Positions 36,601 to 46,554 of a stretch of 60,064 nucleotides of DNA are shown piece after piece. The notes under the pieces were generated by a model, which saw only the letters and a list, made by a program, of their open reading frames with translations, did no database searches and was not told the origin of the DNA. Both the position numbers and the translations under genes were made by a program. This DNA comes from Paraperlucidibaca sp. GTDB taxonomy: Bacteria; Pseudomonadota; Gammaproteobacteria; Pseudomonadales; Moraxellaceae. How positions within the stretch are numbered: the first letter of the stretch is position 1; each line of letters begins with the position of its first letter. The DNA is taken from contig JAGPVX010000050.1 of the NCBI GenBank assembly GCA_018066805.1, positions 1-60,064 of the forward strand, written 5' to 3'.

Positions 36601-38754
36601 TTAGTCTGTTAATGCCTCGACCAGTAACATTTGCGCTACTTTATCTTCCATGCTTTCTGGCTTAACTAAGTCCATGCGCTCGAGTAGCGGCTTCAAATTA
36701 GAGTCGATGCGGCTAGAATTAAAGCTCAGCAACCCGAGTAGCAGGCGCCATTTTGGTGTGCTCGATACGCGCTTCCTCATGGCTTTGAGTGCAGCACCTA
36801 AACGTATTTCGTCGTCGGTTAAATCGCTGCCTAAAGGGAATGCGGGGAAGCGTTTAGCTTGGCGGTGCGAGCTAAGCTTTTGCTCTAGTGCGGCAGGAAA
36901 GTTATGTCGACGTGTTTCGGGGATGACATAGCTGGCCTCAATTTTGCCATTGGCTTTAGCTTCGGCCAGCAATGCTTCCTGAAAGCGTGAGTCGGTAATA
37001 TTGAGTAAAGCTTTGATGACGTCGGCGTCGGATTTTGAGCGCAATTCGGCGATACCGTATTCGGTAATCACGATGTCACGCAGGTGGCGCGGGATGGTGA
37101 TGTGGCCGTAGTTCATCACGATATTACTGCTCGGATTGGCACCATCGCGCACGGCGCGCACCATGAGAATGCTGCGGCCGGTGGGTAGTTGATGTGCCAT
37201 AGCGACGAAGTTGTATTGGCCACCAACGCCGCTGATCACGCGGCCATCAGCGAGGCCATCGGAAACTAATGCGCCAGAGAGCGTGGCCATGATGCCGGTA
37301 TTCATAAAGCGGGCATGGATGCGCTGGGCTTTATACAGGCGCGGATTGAGATCGAGCTGATTGACCTTGTTGACGCCGGTCATGCAGATGCGCGCATTTT
37401 CTTCGGGCGTCATGTCGTGGATGGCTTGGTACATGCTGCGTGGGCCAAGGAAGAAGCCGCCATGCAGCACGATGCCGTTTTTCAGTGCGGAGCCTAAGCA
37501 TTGCTCGCCCATGACCACGCGCGAGCTTGGCTCGGCGACATTGGCGATCACACGAGTGCCATCGGGCGCGATGAGATAGCCGTTATCGTAGCGAGTGGCG
37601 TCATTGAAGAAGCCGTGTTGCTGCAGGCGTTGAAAATCTTGCGTACGGATCACGCGCACGCCGAGCGATTCCAGTGCATCAAGCGCGTCTGCTGTGATGT
37701 TCTGAGGGTCAATACGGTCATCATTGACCAGCTGCTGCAAGGCCCAGAAATCATAGACTTCACGACGTAAAATGCCGGCCTGCATCAGATGCAAAAAGCC
37801 GTCGACAAACATTTCAGTGGCGCCGTACAAGCCTTTTTCAAAGATACCTTGGCCGCCAACGCGCTCGATTAAGTCGCCATAGTTGTGCGTTGCGCCAATA
37901 TCATTCAGCGCATGTCGATACACCTGATTGTCTTGATGGCGCAGTTGCGTGGCATAAACAATGGCGTCGCCAAGCGCGCCAATGCCGATTTGCAGTGTGC
38001 CGCCATCTTTGATCAAGCTGCTGGCATATAGGCCGATGCAGTAGTCGGGCGTGGTCACTGGCTGTTTAGGCGTCGAGAACAGCTCGGTGTAATAAACCGA
38101 GTCGTCGATAATGATGTCGAAAGTCGATGCTGGCACTTCTGCGTCGTGCGTCATAAACGGTAAGCGGGTGTTTACTAGGCCAACGACCACGTGTGGGCGG
38201 CCGCTCTCTTCTAGCAGCTCTAGTAACTCAGGGCCTGTGTCTGGGTTGCAGCTCAATGAGTAGCGCGCATTGGCACCTTCACCTACGCGACTAATGGCCT
38301 GCATAGTGACGTTGCAGCCATTATTGAAAACGTCGCGAGCAGCGTGAGAGTAATTACTGTTGATGTAATGCTGCTGCGCGTGGATATTGTTTAACAAGCT
38401 ACCGGGCTTGAAGAAAAACTCAGAAACAGTGACGTTTGCGGGCAATTTATTTTGCCGCAGTGCACGCATATAACTGAGCTCTGGCACGCCGGCAAACACA
38501 CGATTTAAAAACGGCGCCATAAACTTGGCTTCAAGGCCTTTGCCCGGCGAAGGAATTTCCAGTGAAAGCGCGGTGAGAATAGTTAGTGACAAGCTCGGGT
38601 CGGATACGGCGCGATCATAAAGCGCATTAATCAGCTCTGTTGGTTTGCCTAAGCCAAGAGGCATACCCACGATGAGTTGCTTGCCTACAGCGGCAATAAT
38701 GGAGTCAACGGCTGTATTCACTTGCGCTAAAAACTGGGTATTCCTTACCTGCAT
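36601..38754 (-). CDS. Acetyl-CoA hydrolase/transferase family protein
   Basis: 717 residues from the ATG at 38754, which has GAGGG six bases upstream. C-terminal acetyl-CoA hydrolase/transferase domain (about 410-570): GVGGQYNFVAMAHQLPTGRSILMVRAV, then the catalytic glutamate in ITEYGIAELRSKSD. N-terminal domain includes GMPLGLGKPTELINALYDRAV and the IQIGIGALGDAIV-like segment LQIGIGALGDAIVYA. It moves CoA between short acyl groups or hydrolyses acyl-CoA. It is longer than the about 430-500 residues of classic succinate:acetate CoA-transferases; the extra parts are an insertion around 290-400 and a C-terminal helical tail after about 640. Substrate unknown. Confidence 0.85.
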   Translation of the reverse strand: MQVRNTQFLAQVNTAVDSIIAAVGKQLIVGMPLGLGKPTELINALYDRAVSDPSLSLTILTALSLEIPSPGKGLEAKFMAPFLNRVFAGVPELSYMRALRQNKLPANVTVSEFFFKPGSLLNNIHAQQHYINSNYSHAARDVFNNGCNVTMQAISRVGEGANARYSLSCNPDTGPELLELLEESGRPHVVVGLVNTRLPFMTHDAEVPASTFDIIIDDSVYYTELFSTPKQPVTTPDYCIGLYASSLIKDGGTLQIGIGALGDAIVYATQLRHQDNQVYRHALNDIGATHNYGDLIERVGGQGIFEKGLYGATEMFVDGFLHLMQAGILRREVYDFWALQQLVNDDRIDPQNITADALDALESLGVRVIRTQDFQRLQQHGFFNDATRYDNGYLIAPDGTRVIANVAEPSSRVVMGEQCLGSALKNGIVLHGGFFLGPRSMYQAIHDMTPEENARICMTGVNKVNQLDLNPRLYKAQRIHARFMNTGIMATLSGALVSDGLADGRVISGVGGQYNFVAMAHQLPTGRSILMVRAVRDGANPSSNIVMNYGHITIPRHLRDIVITEYGIAELRSKSDADVIKALLNITDSRFQEALLAEAKANGKIEASYVIPETRRHNFPAALEQKLSSHRQAKRFPAFPLGSDLTDDEIRLGAALKAMRKRVSSTPKWRLLLGLLSFNSSRIDSNLKPLLERMDLVKPESMEDKVAQMLLVEALTD

Positions 38755-38779
38755 TTTGATCCCTCTTTTTATTGTTGCG

Positions 38780-38805
38780 ACTAGCGCCAAATAAGCGGCG
38801 CTAGT
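38780..38805 (-). terminator. Stem-loop between folA and the CoA-transferase gene
   Basis: ACTAGCGCC (38780-38788) pairs perfectly with GGCGCTAGT (38797-38805) around an eight-base loop, nine bases after the folA stop. There is no direct U run on the minus strand, so it may be only a partial terminator or a leader hairpin of the next gene. Confidence 0.5.
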
Positions 38806-38813
38806 GCTGTGCC

Positions 38814-39392
38814 TTAGGCACTGATGATGCGGTCATAAACGACAAAATCGTAGCCGATTCCGCTTGCTTCATCGCTATGCTTTCGTCGGGAAATTTCCTG
38901 CCACTCAGTCGTGTTGAGCTCTGGGAAAAAGGCGTCGCCTGCAACTTCTGTGTGAACTTCGGTGATGTACAAGCGCTCAACTTGCGGCAGCAATTGTGCA
39001 TAGATTTGAGCGCCGCCAATCACCACCACTTCATCCTGATAATTACTTACCGCCACTGCCTCGGCCAGTGCCAGCGCGGCCTCTAGCGAATGCACTACGC
39101 GCGTGCCAATTGGCCCTTCCCAGTCAGCATCACGGGTCATCACGATATTGGTGCGATTGGGCAATGGTCGGCCCAGCGAGTCGTAGGTTGTGCGGCCCAT
39201 GATGATGGCTTTGCCACTGGTGACTTGCTTAAAGTACTTCAAGTCTTCGGGCAGCTTCCACGGCAATTCGTTATTGATGCCAATGCAGCGATTGCTCGCC
39301 ATCGCCACAATTAATGACACACGCACGGCGTCATCGGGCAGTGAGTCTTGTAGATCGTCGGGGATTTCACGGTTCATCATGTCAGGATTCAT
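38814..39392 (-). CDS. folA: Dihydrofolate reductase
   Basis: Reduces dihydrofolate with NADPH; 192 residues. Core: [31 protein letters not shown] (substrate and M20-loop region), [27 protein letters not shown] (NADPH site), [23 protein letters not shown]. About 25 residues ([24 protein letters not shown]) precede the normal start of E. coli DHFR. The first ATG overlaps the thyA stop as ATGA and has AAGG seven bases upstream, which supports it; internal ATGs at 39380 and 39377 would shorten the extension by only four or five residues. Coupled to thyA, which produces its substrate. Confidence 0.95.
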   Translation of the reverse strand: MNPDMMNREIPDDLQDSLPDDAVRVSLIVAMASNRCIGINNELPWKLPEDLKYFKQVTSGKAIIMGRTTYDSLGRPLPNRTNIVMTRDADWEGPIGTRVVHSLEAALALAEAVAVSNYQDEVVVIGGAQIYAQLLPQVERLYITEVHTEVAGDAFFPELNTTEWQEISRRKHSDEASGIGYDFVVYDRIISA

Positions 39393-40183
39393 ACGGCTAC
39401 CTTGGCGGCGATATGCGCTTGCGCTTCGTAGCCTTCGAGCGTGAAGTCCTCGAAGCGGAAGGCAAAGAGGTCGGTGACATCGGAGTTGATGCGCATCGTG
39501 GGTAATGGTCCCGGCGTGCGCGCGAGTTGCGTGTCGGCTTGCTCAACGTGGTTGCTGTAAAGATGGCAGTCGCCGCCGGTCCAGACAAAATCACCAACTT
39601 CTAAGTCGCAGATTTGCGCGACCATCATCGTGAGCAAAGCATAGGAGGCGATGTTAAATGGCACGCCCAAAAAGATGTCGGCGCTACGTTGATAGAGCTG
39701 GCAAGACAGCTTGCCATCGGCAACATAGAACTGAAACAGCGCGTGGCATGGCGGCAAGGCCATATCGTCGACCAGTGCCGGATTCCACGCGCTGACAATG
39801 AGCCGGCGCGAATCGGGATTGGTTTTGATCATATTGATGACTTGGCTGATTTGGTCGATATGACGGCCATCGGGCGCTGGCCACGAGCGCCATTGGTAGC
39901 CATAAACCGGGCCAAGATTGCCGTTCTCGTCAGCCCAATCATCCCAAATGCGCACGCCGTTTTCTTGTAAATAGGCGATATTAGTGTCGCCTGCAAGAAA
40001 CCATAGCAGCTCATGGATGATGGATTTTAAGTGCAGCTTTTTCGTGGTCAATACCGGAAAGCCATCGGCCAAATTAAAGCGCATTTGATGGCCAAACACA
40101 GAATGCGTGCCGGTGCCGGTGCGATCGCTTTTGAAGGTGCCTTCATGGCGAGCGCGGGCGAGTAAATCAAGGTATTGCTGCAT
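39389..40183 (-). CDS. thyA: Thymidylate synthase
   Basis: Methylates dUMP to dTMP with methylene-tetrahydrofolate, releasing dihydrofolate for FolA. 264 residues, identical length to E. coli ThyA. Catalytic C146 in [14 protein letters not shown]; phosphate-binding [12 protein letters not shown] and [35 protein letters not shown] lies eight bases before the ATG. It is preceded by lgt (four-base gap) and coupled to folA, the enterobacterial rppH-ptsP-lgt-thyA order plus folA. Confidence 0.97.
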   Translation of the reverse strand: MQQYLDLLARARHEGTFKSDRTGTGTHSVFGHQMRFNLADGFPVLTTKKLHLKSIIHELLWFLAGDTNIAYLQENGVRIWDDWADENGNLGPVYGYQWRSWPAPDGRHIDQISQVINMIKTNPDSRRLIVSAWNPALVDDMALPPCHALFQFYVADGKLSCQLYQRSADIFLGVPFNIASYALLTMMVAQICDLEVGDFVWTGGDCHLYSNHVEQADTQLARTPGPLPTMRINSDVTDLFAFRFEDFTLEGYEAQAHIAAKVAV

Positions 40184-40187
40184 GTGA

Positions 40188-41021
40188 CTAGCTCCGTTTC
40201 GCTAATGCCGCGCGCGATTGCTCTGCTACACGGGCAACATTACTTTTGCGATAGGAAATGATGAGCAGCACAACGCCGAGAATGATCATCGGTGCGGTGA
40301 GCATTTGGCCTTTGGTCATCCAGTTGAACAGCACAAAGCCTTGGTCGACATCGGGCTCACGGAAAAACTCGATATTGAAGCGCGCGAGGCCATAGCCGAT
40401 GAGGAATAGCGACGAGGCGGCCATGCGCGGGCGTGGTTTTAGCGTGAAAATGAAGATCACTAAAAATAGCACCAGACCTTCAAATAGCGCTTCGTAGAGC
40501 TGCGATGGATGCCGTGCTAAGGCGTCGACATGGGGGAATACCATGCCCCAAGGCAGTTCGGGATTAGTCACTGGGCGGCCCCAGAGCTCGCCACCAATGA
40601 AGTTGCCAATGCGACCAAACATCAAGCCAGGCGGCACGATGACCGCGAGCAAGTCGGTTATTTCTAGCCATGGCGTGTTGTAGCGGCGAGCGAATAAGAA
40701 GCCAGCAACAAGTACGCCAAGGAAGCCGCCGTGAAAGCTCATGCCGCCTTCCCAGAGACGAATGGCCCAGAGTGGATCGTTTATAAACCTATCGAAGCCA
40801 TAGAAAAATACATAGCCCAAACGGCCGCCAATAATCACACCCATGGCGCAGTAAAAAATTAGATCGGCGACTTGGTCGTTGGTCCAGCCGATGCGCTTAG
40901 CGCGCCATAGTGCGAGCAGATAGGCCGAGCCAAAACCGAGCAGGTACATGAGGCCGTACCAATGCACTTTGAGCGGGCCGAGGCTGAGCGCGATAGGGTC
41001 GATGTGAGGGTATGTGAGCAT
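40188..41021 (-). CDS. lgt: Prolipoprotein diacylglyceryl transferase
   Basis: Attaches diacylglycerol to the lipobox cysteine of preprolipoproteins at the inner membrane; 277 residues, about seven helices. H97 in [10 protein letters not shown] and R137 in the signature [16 protein letters not shown] match essential E. coli His103 and Arg143. AAGGA lies seven bases before the ATG. Lipoproteins with lipoboxes in this window (15567-16079 and 45587-45949) would be its clients. Confidence 0.96.
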   Translation of the reverse strand: MLTYPHIDPIALSLGPLKVHWYGLMYLLGFGSAYLLALWRAKRIGWTNDQVADLIFYCAMGVIIGGRLGYVFFYGFDRFINDPLWAIRLWEGGMSFHGGFLGVLVAGFLFARRYNTPWLEITDLLAVIVPPGLMFGRIGNFIGGELWGRPVTNPELPWGMVFPHVDALARHPSQLYEALFEGLVLFLVIFIFTLKPRPRMAASSLFLIGYGLARFNIEFFREPDVDQGFVLFNWMTKGQMLTAPMIILGVVLLIISYRKSNVARVAEQSRAALAKRS

Positions 41022-41158
41022 GACGACATCCTTTTACAAACAGCTCGCATCATAAGACACTTGGGCCGCTTGCGCATGCATCACCGACAGTTGGGGCATG
41101 ATTGGTCAGTGCTGATAGAAAGCGCGATGTATTCGATAAGTCGTGCCAAGGAGAGATC

Positions 41159-41932
41159 ATGTGTTTGTTAGCGTTTCATTGGCAGCCCGATAGCGACTTG
41201 CCGCTGCAAGTGTGGGCCAATCGCGATGAATTTCTCGCACGCCCAGCAGCGCCAACGCAGCATTGGCTAGAGGCACCACAGATCTTGGCCGGTCGAGACC
41301 TTGTTGCTGGCGGCACCTGGATGGGCGTCACGCTGACCGGTCGCTTTGCCGCGCTAACAAACTTTCGCGACCCCACGAAGGCCGCTGGCTTACGCTCGCG
41401 AGGTGAATTGGTTGCGCAGTTTTTAAGCAGTGATGAATCGGCGCTGATTGCCGCCGAGCGTATCGCTGCGCAGGCCAACGATTACGCCGGATTTAATCTA
41501 TTACTCTGCGATGGCCAGCAGCTATTTTGTGTCGATGATCGTGGCCAGGTGCAGGCCGTTAACCCAGGCTGGCATGGCTTATCGAATGCGAGGCTAAACA
41601 CGCCCTGGCCTAAGTTGCAGCGCTTAGTCGGCGCGGCGAAAGCATGGAGTCTGAGTGAGTCTCTAGTAGCAAGCTGCAGTAGCGCCAAAGTGGCAATGAA
41701 TGCTGGTTATGCCTTGGCTTTATTGAGCGACACCGCCATGGCCAGCGACGAAGATCTGCCCGACACCGGCGTTGGCATCCTAATGGAGCGAGCACTTTCG
41801 CCAATATGCATCCGCACACCAGCTTATGGCACGCGCAACTCGACATGGTTACGCCTGAGTCGAGAGAGCGTCGAATGGCATGAGCAAGACTTCAATATCG
41901 GCGAACGTGTTCAGTTTTCACTGGTGCGTTAG
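41159..41932 (+). CDS. NRDE/TANGO2 family protein
   Basis: 257-residue member of the NRDE (TANGO2) family. It begins MCLLAFHWQPDSDLPLQVWANRDEFLARP, with the family NRDE motif and a Cys2 that could be an N-terminal nucleophile. Further conserved blocks are ILAGRDLVAGGTWMGVTLTGRFAALTNFRDP and SRGELVAQFL. The ATG was chosen because GGAG lies seven bases upstream. Eukaryotic TANGO2 and some bacterial homologues have been tied to heme trafficking; biochemical function remains unsettled. It is divergent from lgt and converges on ptsP. Confidence 0.9.
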   Translation: MCLLAFHWQPDSDLPLQVWANRDEFLARPAAPTQHWLEAPQILAGRDLVAGGTWMGVTLTGRFAALTNFRDPTKAAGLRSRGELVAQFLSSDESALIAAERIAAQANDYAGFNLLLCDGQQLFCVDDRGQVQAVNPGWHGLSNARLNTPWPKLQRLVGAAKAWSLSESLVASCSSAKVAMNAGYALALLSDTAMASDEDLPDTGVGILMERALSPICIRTPAYGTRNSTWLRLSRESVEWHEQDFNIGERVQFSLVR

Positions 41933-41948
41933 CGCGGTGAAGCTGGCC

Positions 41949-44252
41949 TTATGTCGCGCTTGTGCTAGGCCTGAGCAGATCAATCAAGCCCAGTGCCGTT
42001 AGCTCTTCTTCCACTTCAGCACGAATATCTTCCGGCTTATCAAAGGCTAACACTCTCTCCAAAAGTGCTTTCGCCTGCGCCATTGGCGTTAGGCAGATGG
42101 CTTTGCGCACTTTCAGCAAGTTACTCGCGCTCATCGATAGCGTGTCAAAACCCATGGCCATCAGCAAAATAGCGGTGCCTGGGTCGCCGGCCATTTCGCC
42201 ACAAATACTCACTGGCTTGTTAACGCGGTGAGCCTCATTAACGACATAGCGCACGGCGCGTAAAACCGCCGGATGATAGGCTGAATATAAGTTGGCGACG
42301 CGGGAGTTATTACGATCAACGGCCAGCAAATACTGCGTTAAGTCATTTGAGCCGATGCTGACAAAGTCGACCAAACGGCAAAGATCGGCGATTTGAATAA
42401 TGGTTGCTGGCACTTCGACCATGACGCCAATACGTGGCAGCGTAACTGCGTATTCACCTTCTTCTTGTAGCTCTTCCACGGCGCGATGAATTAGCGCCAC
42501 GGCATCCTCTACTTCGCTCACCGATGTCACCATGGGTAGTAAAATATGCAAGTTATTCAGGTCAGTAGCAGCTTTTAGCATGGCGCGAACTTGCACCATG
42601 AAAATCTCAGGATGATCTAGCGTGACGCGAATGCCGCGCCAGCCAAGGGCGGGGTTATCTTCGCGAATCGGGAAGTATGGAAGGTCTTTATCGCCGCCAA
42701 TATCGAGCGTGCGCATGGTGACTGATTTCGGCGCAAAGGCCTCCAGCTGCTGGCGATAAATTTGCCGCTGTTCTTCTTCGCTGGGAAAGCGCTCGCGCAA
42801 CATAAAGGGGATTTCTGAGCGGTAAAGACCCACGCCCTCAGCGCCGCGATCCTTAGCGCGCGCGACATCGGCCATCAAGCCAGTATTTACGCAAAGCGAG
42901 ACAGCGAAACCGTCTGGCGTGACTGCGTCTCTGTCTTTATAGGCATCGAGTTCGGCGGTGAGTTGCTGCTCTTCTTTGATGATGTCTTTGTAGCGCTTAC
43001 GCAGCATGCGCGAAGGCTGCACATAAACGCGACCGATATAGCCATCAACGATCATTTCCGCATCGTCGAGTGAGGTCACGGGGATATCGCTGACGCCCAC
43101 CACGGTGGGAATGCCTAGCGCTCGCGCGACAATGGCCATGTGCGAGTTGGCGGCACCAGTTGCCGATACCACGCCGCAAACTTTATCTAGCGGAGCCTCA
43201 AGCAGCATGGCCGTGGAGATATCTTCGCCAATTAGGATGCTATTGTCGGGGAACTCGCGGATTTCTTCGCTTTCTTGCTCTTGCAGCTGCGCCAATAAGC
43301 GCAGACCAAGGTCGCGCACATCCGACATGCGCTCGCGTAAATACGGATCGTCCATTTTGGCAAAGTTTTGCAAATGCTCGTCAATGACCGAGCGCAATGC
43401 GCCTTGTGCCCAGTTACCGTCTTGAATGCGCTCGGCAATTTCGCCACCAAGAGCATTATCGTCGAGCATGCGCAAATACACATCAAATAGTGCGCGCTCA
43501 TCAGGCAAAAGGCTACCGCGCATGCGTTCATCTAGCGCGCGAACGTGCTCACGAACGGTGTTCAGTGCTTTTGCTAGGAGTAGTAGCTCAGAGTCGACGT
43601 CATCGACTGCTCGATCGGGCACTTGGTCTAGGTCGGACGGCGGGTAGAGCACTACTGCGCGGCCAATGGTGACGCCTGGGGCGCCAGTAAGGCCTTGAAA
43701 TATTTGAGTGGCACTGCCGCGTGAGCCTTTTGATATCTCAAGCTGTCCGAGCACTTTAGCGTGCGCGACCACGCCGGAAAGCTGCGCCGAGAGCGTGACC
43801 ATAAAGGCCACTTCGCCTTCGTCAAAGCGGCGATTATCGCATTGCTGCATAACCAAAACGCCGAGCACTTTGCGGCGGTTCATGATGGGCACGCCCAAGA
43901 ACGCGTTGTAATGCTCTTCACCGGTTTCAGGGAAGTAGCGATAACGTGGATGTGAGGCGGCATCTTGTAAATTGATTGGCTCTTCACGAGTGGCGCAGAG
44001 GCCGACCAAGCCTTCATCCATGGCCATACTGACGACGCCAATGGCTTCACGATTGAAGCCTTCATTGGCCATTAAAACCAAACGATTATTGCGATCATCG
44101 AGCAAATAAACTGAGCATACTTCTGTACCAATGGCTTCGCGCACCGAGGATACGAGAATGTCGAGTGCGGCTTGAAAGTTCGGGGCAGAGTCGACCTCCT
44201 GAACGATGCGGCGCAAAATTTCCAGCATGCTCGAATCGGTGTTTAATGGCAT
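41949..44252 (-). CDS. ptsP: Phosphoenolpyruvate-protein phosphotransferase PtsP (EI-Ntr)
   Basis: First component of the nitrogen-related phosphotransfer chain (EI-Ntr to NPr to EIIA-Ntr); 767 residues. N-terminal GAF sensor domain about 1-165 (LDILVSSVREAIGTEVCSVYLLD), PEP-utilising N-terminal domain from about 190, phospho-histidine domain with H371 (TGAANSHMAIVARALGIPTVVG), and the PEP-binding barrel to the end (MVEVPATIIQIADLCRLVDFVSIGSNDLTQYLLAVDRNN, ICGEMAGDP). It follows rppH by four bases; translation is likely coupled. Confidence 0.95.
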   Translation of the reverse strand: MPLNTDSSMLEILRRIVQEVDSAPNFQAALDILVSSVREAIGTEVCSVYLLDDRNNRLVLMANEGFNREAIGVVSMAMDEGLVGLCATREEPINLQDAASHPRYRYFPETGEEHYNAFLGVPIMNRRKVLGVLVMQQCDNRRFDEGEVAFMVTLSAQLSGVVAHAKVLGQLEISKGSRGSATQIFQGLTGAPGVTIGRAVVLYPPSDLDQVPDRAVDDVDSELLLLAKALNTVREHVRALDERMRGSLLPDERALFDVYLRMLDDNALGGEIAERIQDGNWAQGALRSVIDEHLQNFAKMDDPYLRERMSDVRDLGLRLLAQLQEQESEEIREFPDNSILIGEDISTAMLLEAPLDKVCGVVSATGAANSHMAIVARALGIPTVVGVSDIPVTSLDDAEMIVDGYIGRVYVQPSRMLRKRYKDIIKEEQQLTAELDAYKDRDAVTPDGFAVSLCVNTGLMADVARAKDRGAEGVGLYRSEIPFMLRERFPSEEEQRQIYRQQLEAFAPKSVTMRTLDIGGDKDLPYFPIREDNPALGWRGIRVTLDHPEIFMVQVRAMLKAATDLNNLHILLPMVTSVSEVEDAVALIHRAVEELQEEGEYAVTLPRIGVMVEVPATIIQIADLCRLVDFVSIGSNDLTQYLLAVDRNNSRVANLYSAYHPAVLRAVRYVVNEAHRVNKPVSICGEMAGDPGTAILLMAMGFDTLSMSASNLLKVRKAICLTPMAQAKALLERVLAFDKPEDIRAEVEEELTALGLIDLLRPSTSAT

Positions 44253-44256
44253 TCGT

Positions 44257-44751
44257 TCATCCTGCCTTGGCGGTTAAGGCGACTGGCACACGAGGCTGCA
44301 ACTCTTTCAATGCTTTGCGATAGACCTCGCGTTTAAATGACACAACTTGGTCGAGAGGAAACCAATAGCTAACCCATCGCCAATGATCGAATTCAGCGTG
44401 CTTTTGCTTGTCGAGCGCGACTCGCGACTCTGCGCCAACCAGTTTTAGCAGGAACCATTTTTGCTTTTGGCCTATGCACAATGGCGGTTTGTCGTTACGA
44501 ATGAAGCGCTTAGGTAGACGATAACGCAGCCAGCCGCGAGTTTGAGCCAGGATGGTGACATCCTCAGGATCAAGGCCAACTTCCTCCCAAAGCTCGCGAT
44601 ACATAGCTTGCTCAGGCGTTTCGCCATCGCTGATGCCGCCTTGAGGAAATTGCCAGGCATCGTGGCCATAACGCTTGGCCCAGAGCACATCGCCCGAGTC
44701 GTTAGTAATAATGATGCCCACGTTGGGCCTGAAGCCGTCCCCGTCGATCAC
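44257..44751 (-). CDS. rppH: RNA pyrophosphohydrolase
   Basis: Removes pyrophosphate from the 5' end of mRNA, which starts RNase E-dependent decay. 164 residues. Nudix box [23 protein letters not shown], plus WQFPQGG and [13 protein letters not shown], all as in E. coli RppH. The start is a GTG at 44751 with AAGGA about eight bases upstream, giving [12 protein letters not shown] aligned with MIDDDGYRPNVG of E. coli. The frame stays open 22 codons further to an ATG, but those residues have no counterpart in homologues and overlap the likely ribosome binding site. Confidence 0.93.
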   Translation of the reverse strand: MIDGDGFRPNVGIIITNDSGDVLWAKRYGHDAWQFPQGGISDGETPEQAMYRELWEEVGLDPEDVTILAQTRGWLRYRLPKRFIRNDKPPLCIGQKQKWFLLKLVGAESRVALDKQKHAEFDHWRWVSYWFPLDQVVSFKREVYRKALKELQPRVPVALTAKAG

Positions 44752-44890
44752 TGGAGAGTCCTTGAAAAACTTAGATTTATTACCCGTATTAGTACCGCAG
44801 TGCTGCGATATCGGCAAGGATGAGCCGCGATTTATTCATGCTAAATGAGTATCCTAGAAGCGAATTTATGGCCTATTTGATGAGCTTAAG

Positions 44891-45550
44891 ATGACTCTTG
44901 CCTTGTTTGATTTGGATAACACGCTACTGGCGGGCGACTCTGACCACGCTTGGGGTGAGTTTTTGGCCGAAAAAGGCCATGTAGATGCCGAGGCGTATGC
45001 GCGCGCTAATGACCGATTTTTCGCCGATTATCAGTCCGGCACGCTGGATATCAATGCATTTTGTCAGTTTGTTTTTGCTGTATTGGCACGCAATACGCCG
45101 GCGACTTTGGCGCAATGGCATGCGGAGTTTATGCGTGAGCGCATCGAGCCGATGCTGCTGTCAAAGGCGCAGGCCTTGCTTGAGAAGCACCGACAGCTTG
45201 GACATACGCTAGTTATCATTACGGCGACCAATCAGTTTGTGACTGGGCCTATCGCCAAACGTTTGGGCGTTGAGCACCTGATTGCGACTCAGCCTGAGCA
45301 AGATGCTAACGGCCATTACACGGGGCAAGTGCTCGGCGTGCCATGCTTTCAGGAGGGTAAAATCACTCGCCTTGAAGCGTGGCTAAAAGATCATGACGAC
45401 AGCCTCGAAGGCTCATGGTTCTACTCTGACTCGCGCAACGACTTGCCATTGCTAGAGCGTGTTACACATCCTATTGCAGTCGATGCCGACCCAGTTTTGT
45501 CTGGCATTGCCGATGAGCGGGGCTGGCAACAGCTCAGCCTTCGTGATTAA
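44891..45550 (+). CDS. HAD superfamily hydrolase, IB subfamily
   Basis: 219-residue phosphatase related to SerB. Catalytic motif I is FDLDNTLLAGD (nucleophile D7, acid D9). Motif II is VIITATNQFV, motif III lysine is in EGKITRLEAW, and motif IV is FYSDSRNDLPLLE. An alpha-helical cap lies at about 20-90. Substrate is unknown; members in this subgroup include histidinol-phosphatase, phosphoserine phosphatase-like and glycerol-phosphate phosphatases. It is divergent from rppH, and a small lipoprotein gene follows by 36 bases. Confidence 0.88.
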   Translation: MTLALFDLDNTLLAGDSDHAWGEFLAEKGHVDAEAYARANDRFFADYQSGTLDINAFCQFVFAVLARNTPATLAQWHAEFMRERIEPMLLSKAQALLEKHRQLGHTLVIITATNQFVTGPIAKRLGVEHLIATQPEQDANGHYTGQVLGVPCFQEGKITRLEAWLKDHDDSLEGSWFYSDSRNDLPLLERVTHPIAVDADPVLSGIADERGWQQLSLRD

Positions 45551-45586
45551 GTGATTTTCTATTAAGTAGCCCTTTAGGAGCTGGCC

Positions 45587-45949
45587 ATGCGCCGTCTATT
45601 AACGATGTTTGCGGTGATCATGATGCTGTCGGCGTGCAGCATTCAATGGGCGGGCTTGAATGGCGGTATCGGCTTGCTGGGCTCGCGCGATGCCACGCGC
45701 CTAAGTGCATCGGCAGTGGAAAAAGACAAAGTGTTGGCTGAAATTGCCCAAAATAAAGACGTGGCGCGCCTAGACGCGGCGTTGGCTGATGTCTTGGCGC
45801 AAGCCGATCAAGGTGAAAACAAGCAGCGTACGCAATGGGCGGAGCTCATCCCGAGCATGACCTTTGAGCAAAAACTGCATGTGCTCGACGTTTTAGCCAA
45901 TGAGCGCTTAAGTGTGTTGGCTAGCGACGCAGATGCCCCGCGTCCGTAA
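45587..45949 (+). CDS. Small lipoprotein
   Basis: 120-residue hypothetical lipoprotein. Signal peptide MRRLLTMFAVIMMLSACSIQ with lipobox LSAC (Cys17). The mature part is helical and charged (AVEKDKVLAEIAQNKDVARLDAALADVLAQADQ). AGGAG lies six bases before the ATG. Its last 29 bases overlap the 3' end of fau on the opposite strand. No family recognised. Confidence 0.8.
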   Translation: MRRLLTMFAVIMMLSACSIQWAGLNGGIGLLGSRDATRLSASAVEKDKVLAEIAQNKDVARLDAALADVLAQADQGENKQRTQWAELIPSMTFEQKLHVLDVLANERLSVLASDADAPRP

Positions 45950-46544
45950 CAACGATATCGACAGGCTCGTCCCATTGCTCCGTTGGCAGCGCTAATACCT
46001 GTTGTGATCGGTGCGCGAGGCCAATGAGCTGTGGGCGCTTAACGCCGCGTTGCAGTCGCGCCAATAGTCGATCGTAAAAACCACCGCCCATGCCCAAGCG
46101 TTGCCCATTGGCGTCAAAGCCGACTAGGGGCATCAGCAGCGCATCTAGCTTTTCTGGGCGCATGACCTGCCGACCTAACGGCTCGCGAAGACCAAAGCGA
46201 TTGCGCTTAGCTGGCCACGGTTGCAGCCGTAATTGACGCCGGTTTTTGCTGGCATAAGCCATTGCAGGGGCAGCCAAAAAATGTAGCCGGTGATCATGTT
46301 TACGCGGTGCAATGACTGGCAAATACAGCTTTATGCCACGCTTATAAAGCATGCGAGCAAACAAGCCAGGGTCGATTTCGCCATCAGCGGGCCAGTACAG
46401 GCCAACGTGCCGCCAAGATGACAGTTTGGGTAATTTCGAGAGTTGTTGAGCGAGGCCGTGTGCCGCAGCTTGTTGCTGAGCTGATGTCAGCGAGCGGCGC
46501 GAAAGCCTAAGGGATTGTCTGAGTTGATGCCGCAAACGCACCAT
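45921..46544 (-). CDS. fau: 5-formyltetrahydrofolate cyclo-ligase
   Basis: Converts 5-formyl-THF to methenyl-THF with ATP; 207 residues (YgfA/MTHFS family). RHVGLYWPADGEIDP and the active-site segment GFDANGQRLGMGGGFYDRLLARL fit the family; the N-terminus is basic and helical. In E. coli and many gammaproteobacteria it lies directly downstream of the 6S RNA gene, exactly as here, and can be co-transcribed with it. Confidence 0.92.
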   Translation of the reverse strand: MVRLRHQLRQSLRLSRRSLTSAQQQAAAHGLAQQLSKLPKLSSWRHVGLYWPADGEIDPGLFARMLYKRGIKLYLPVIAPRKHDHRLHFLAAPAMAYASKNRRQLRLQPWPAKRNRFGLREPLGRQVMRPEKLDALLMPLVGFDANGQRLGMGGGFYDRLLARLQRGVKRPQLIGLAHRSQQVLALPTEQWDEPVDIVVTDAGHLRR

Positions 46545-46554
46545 AGATGAATAG

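Noticed and set aside
44752-44817. In-frame upstream extension of RppH starting at an ATG
   Set aside because: Its 22 residues have no counterpart in RppH proteins, and the GTG at 44751 has a good AAGGA and aligns with the E. coli start.
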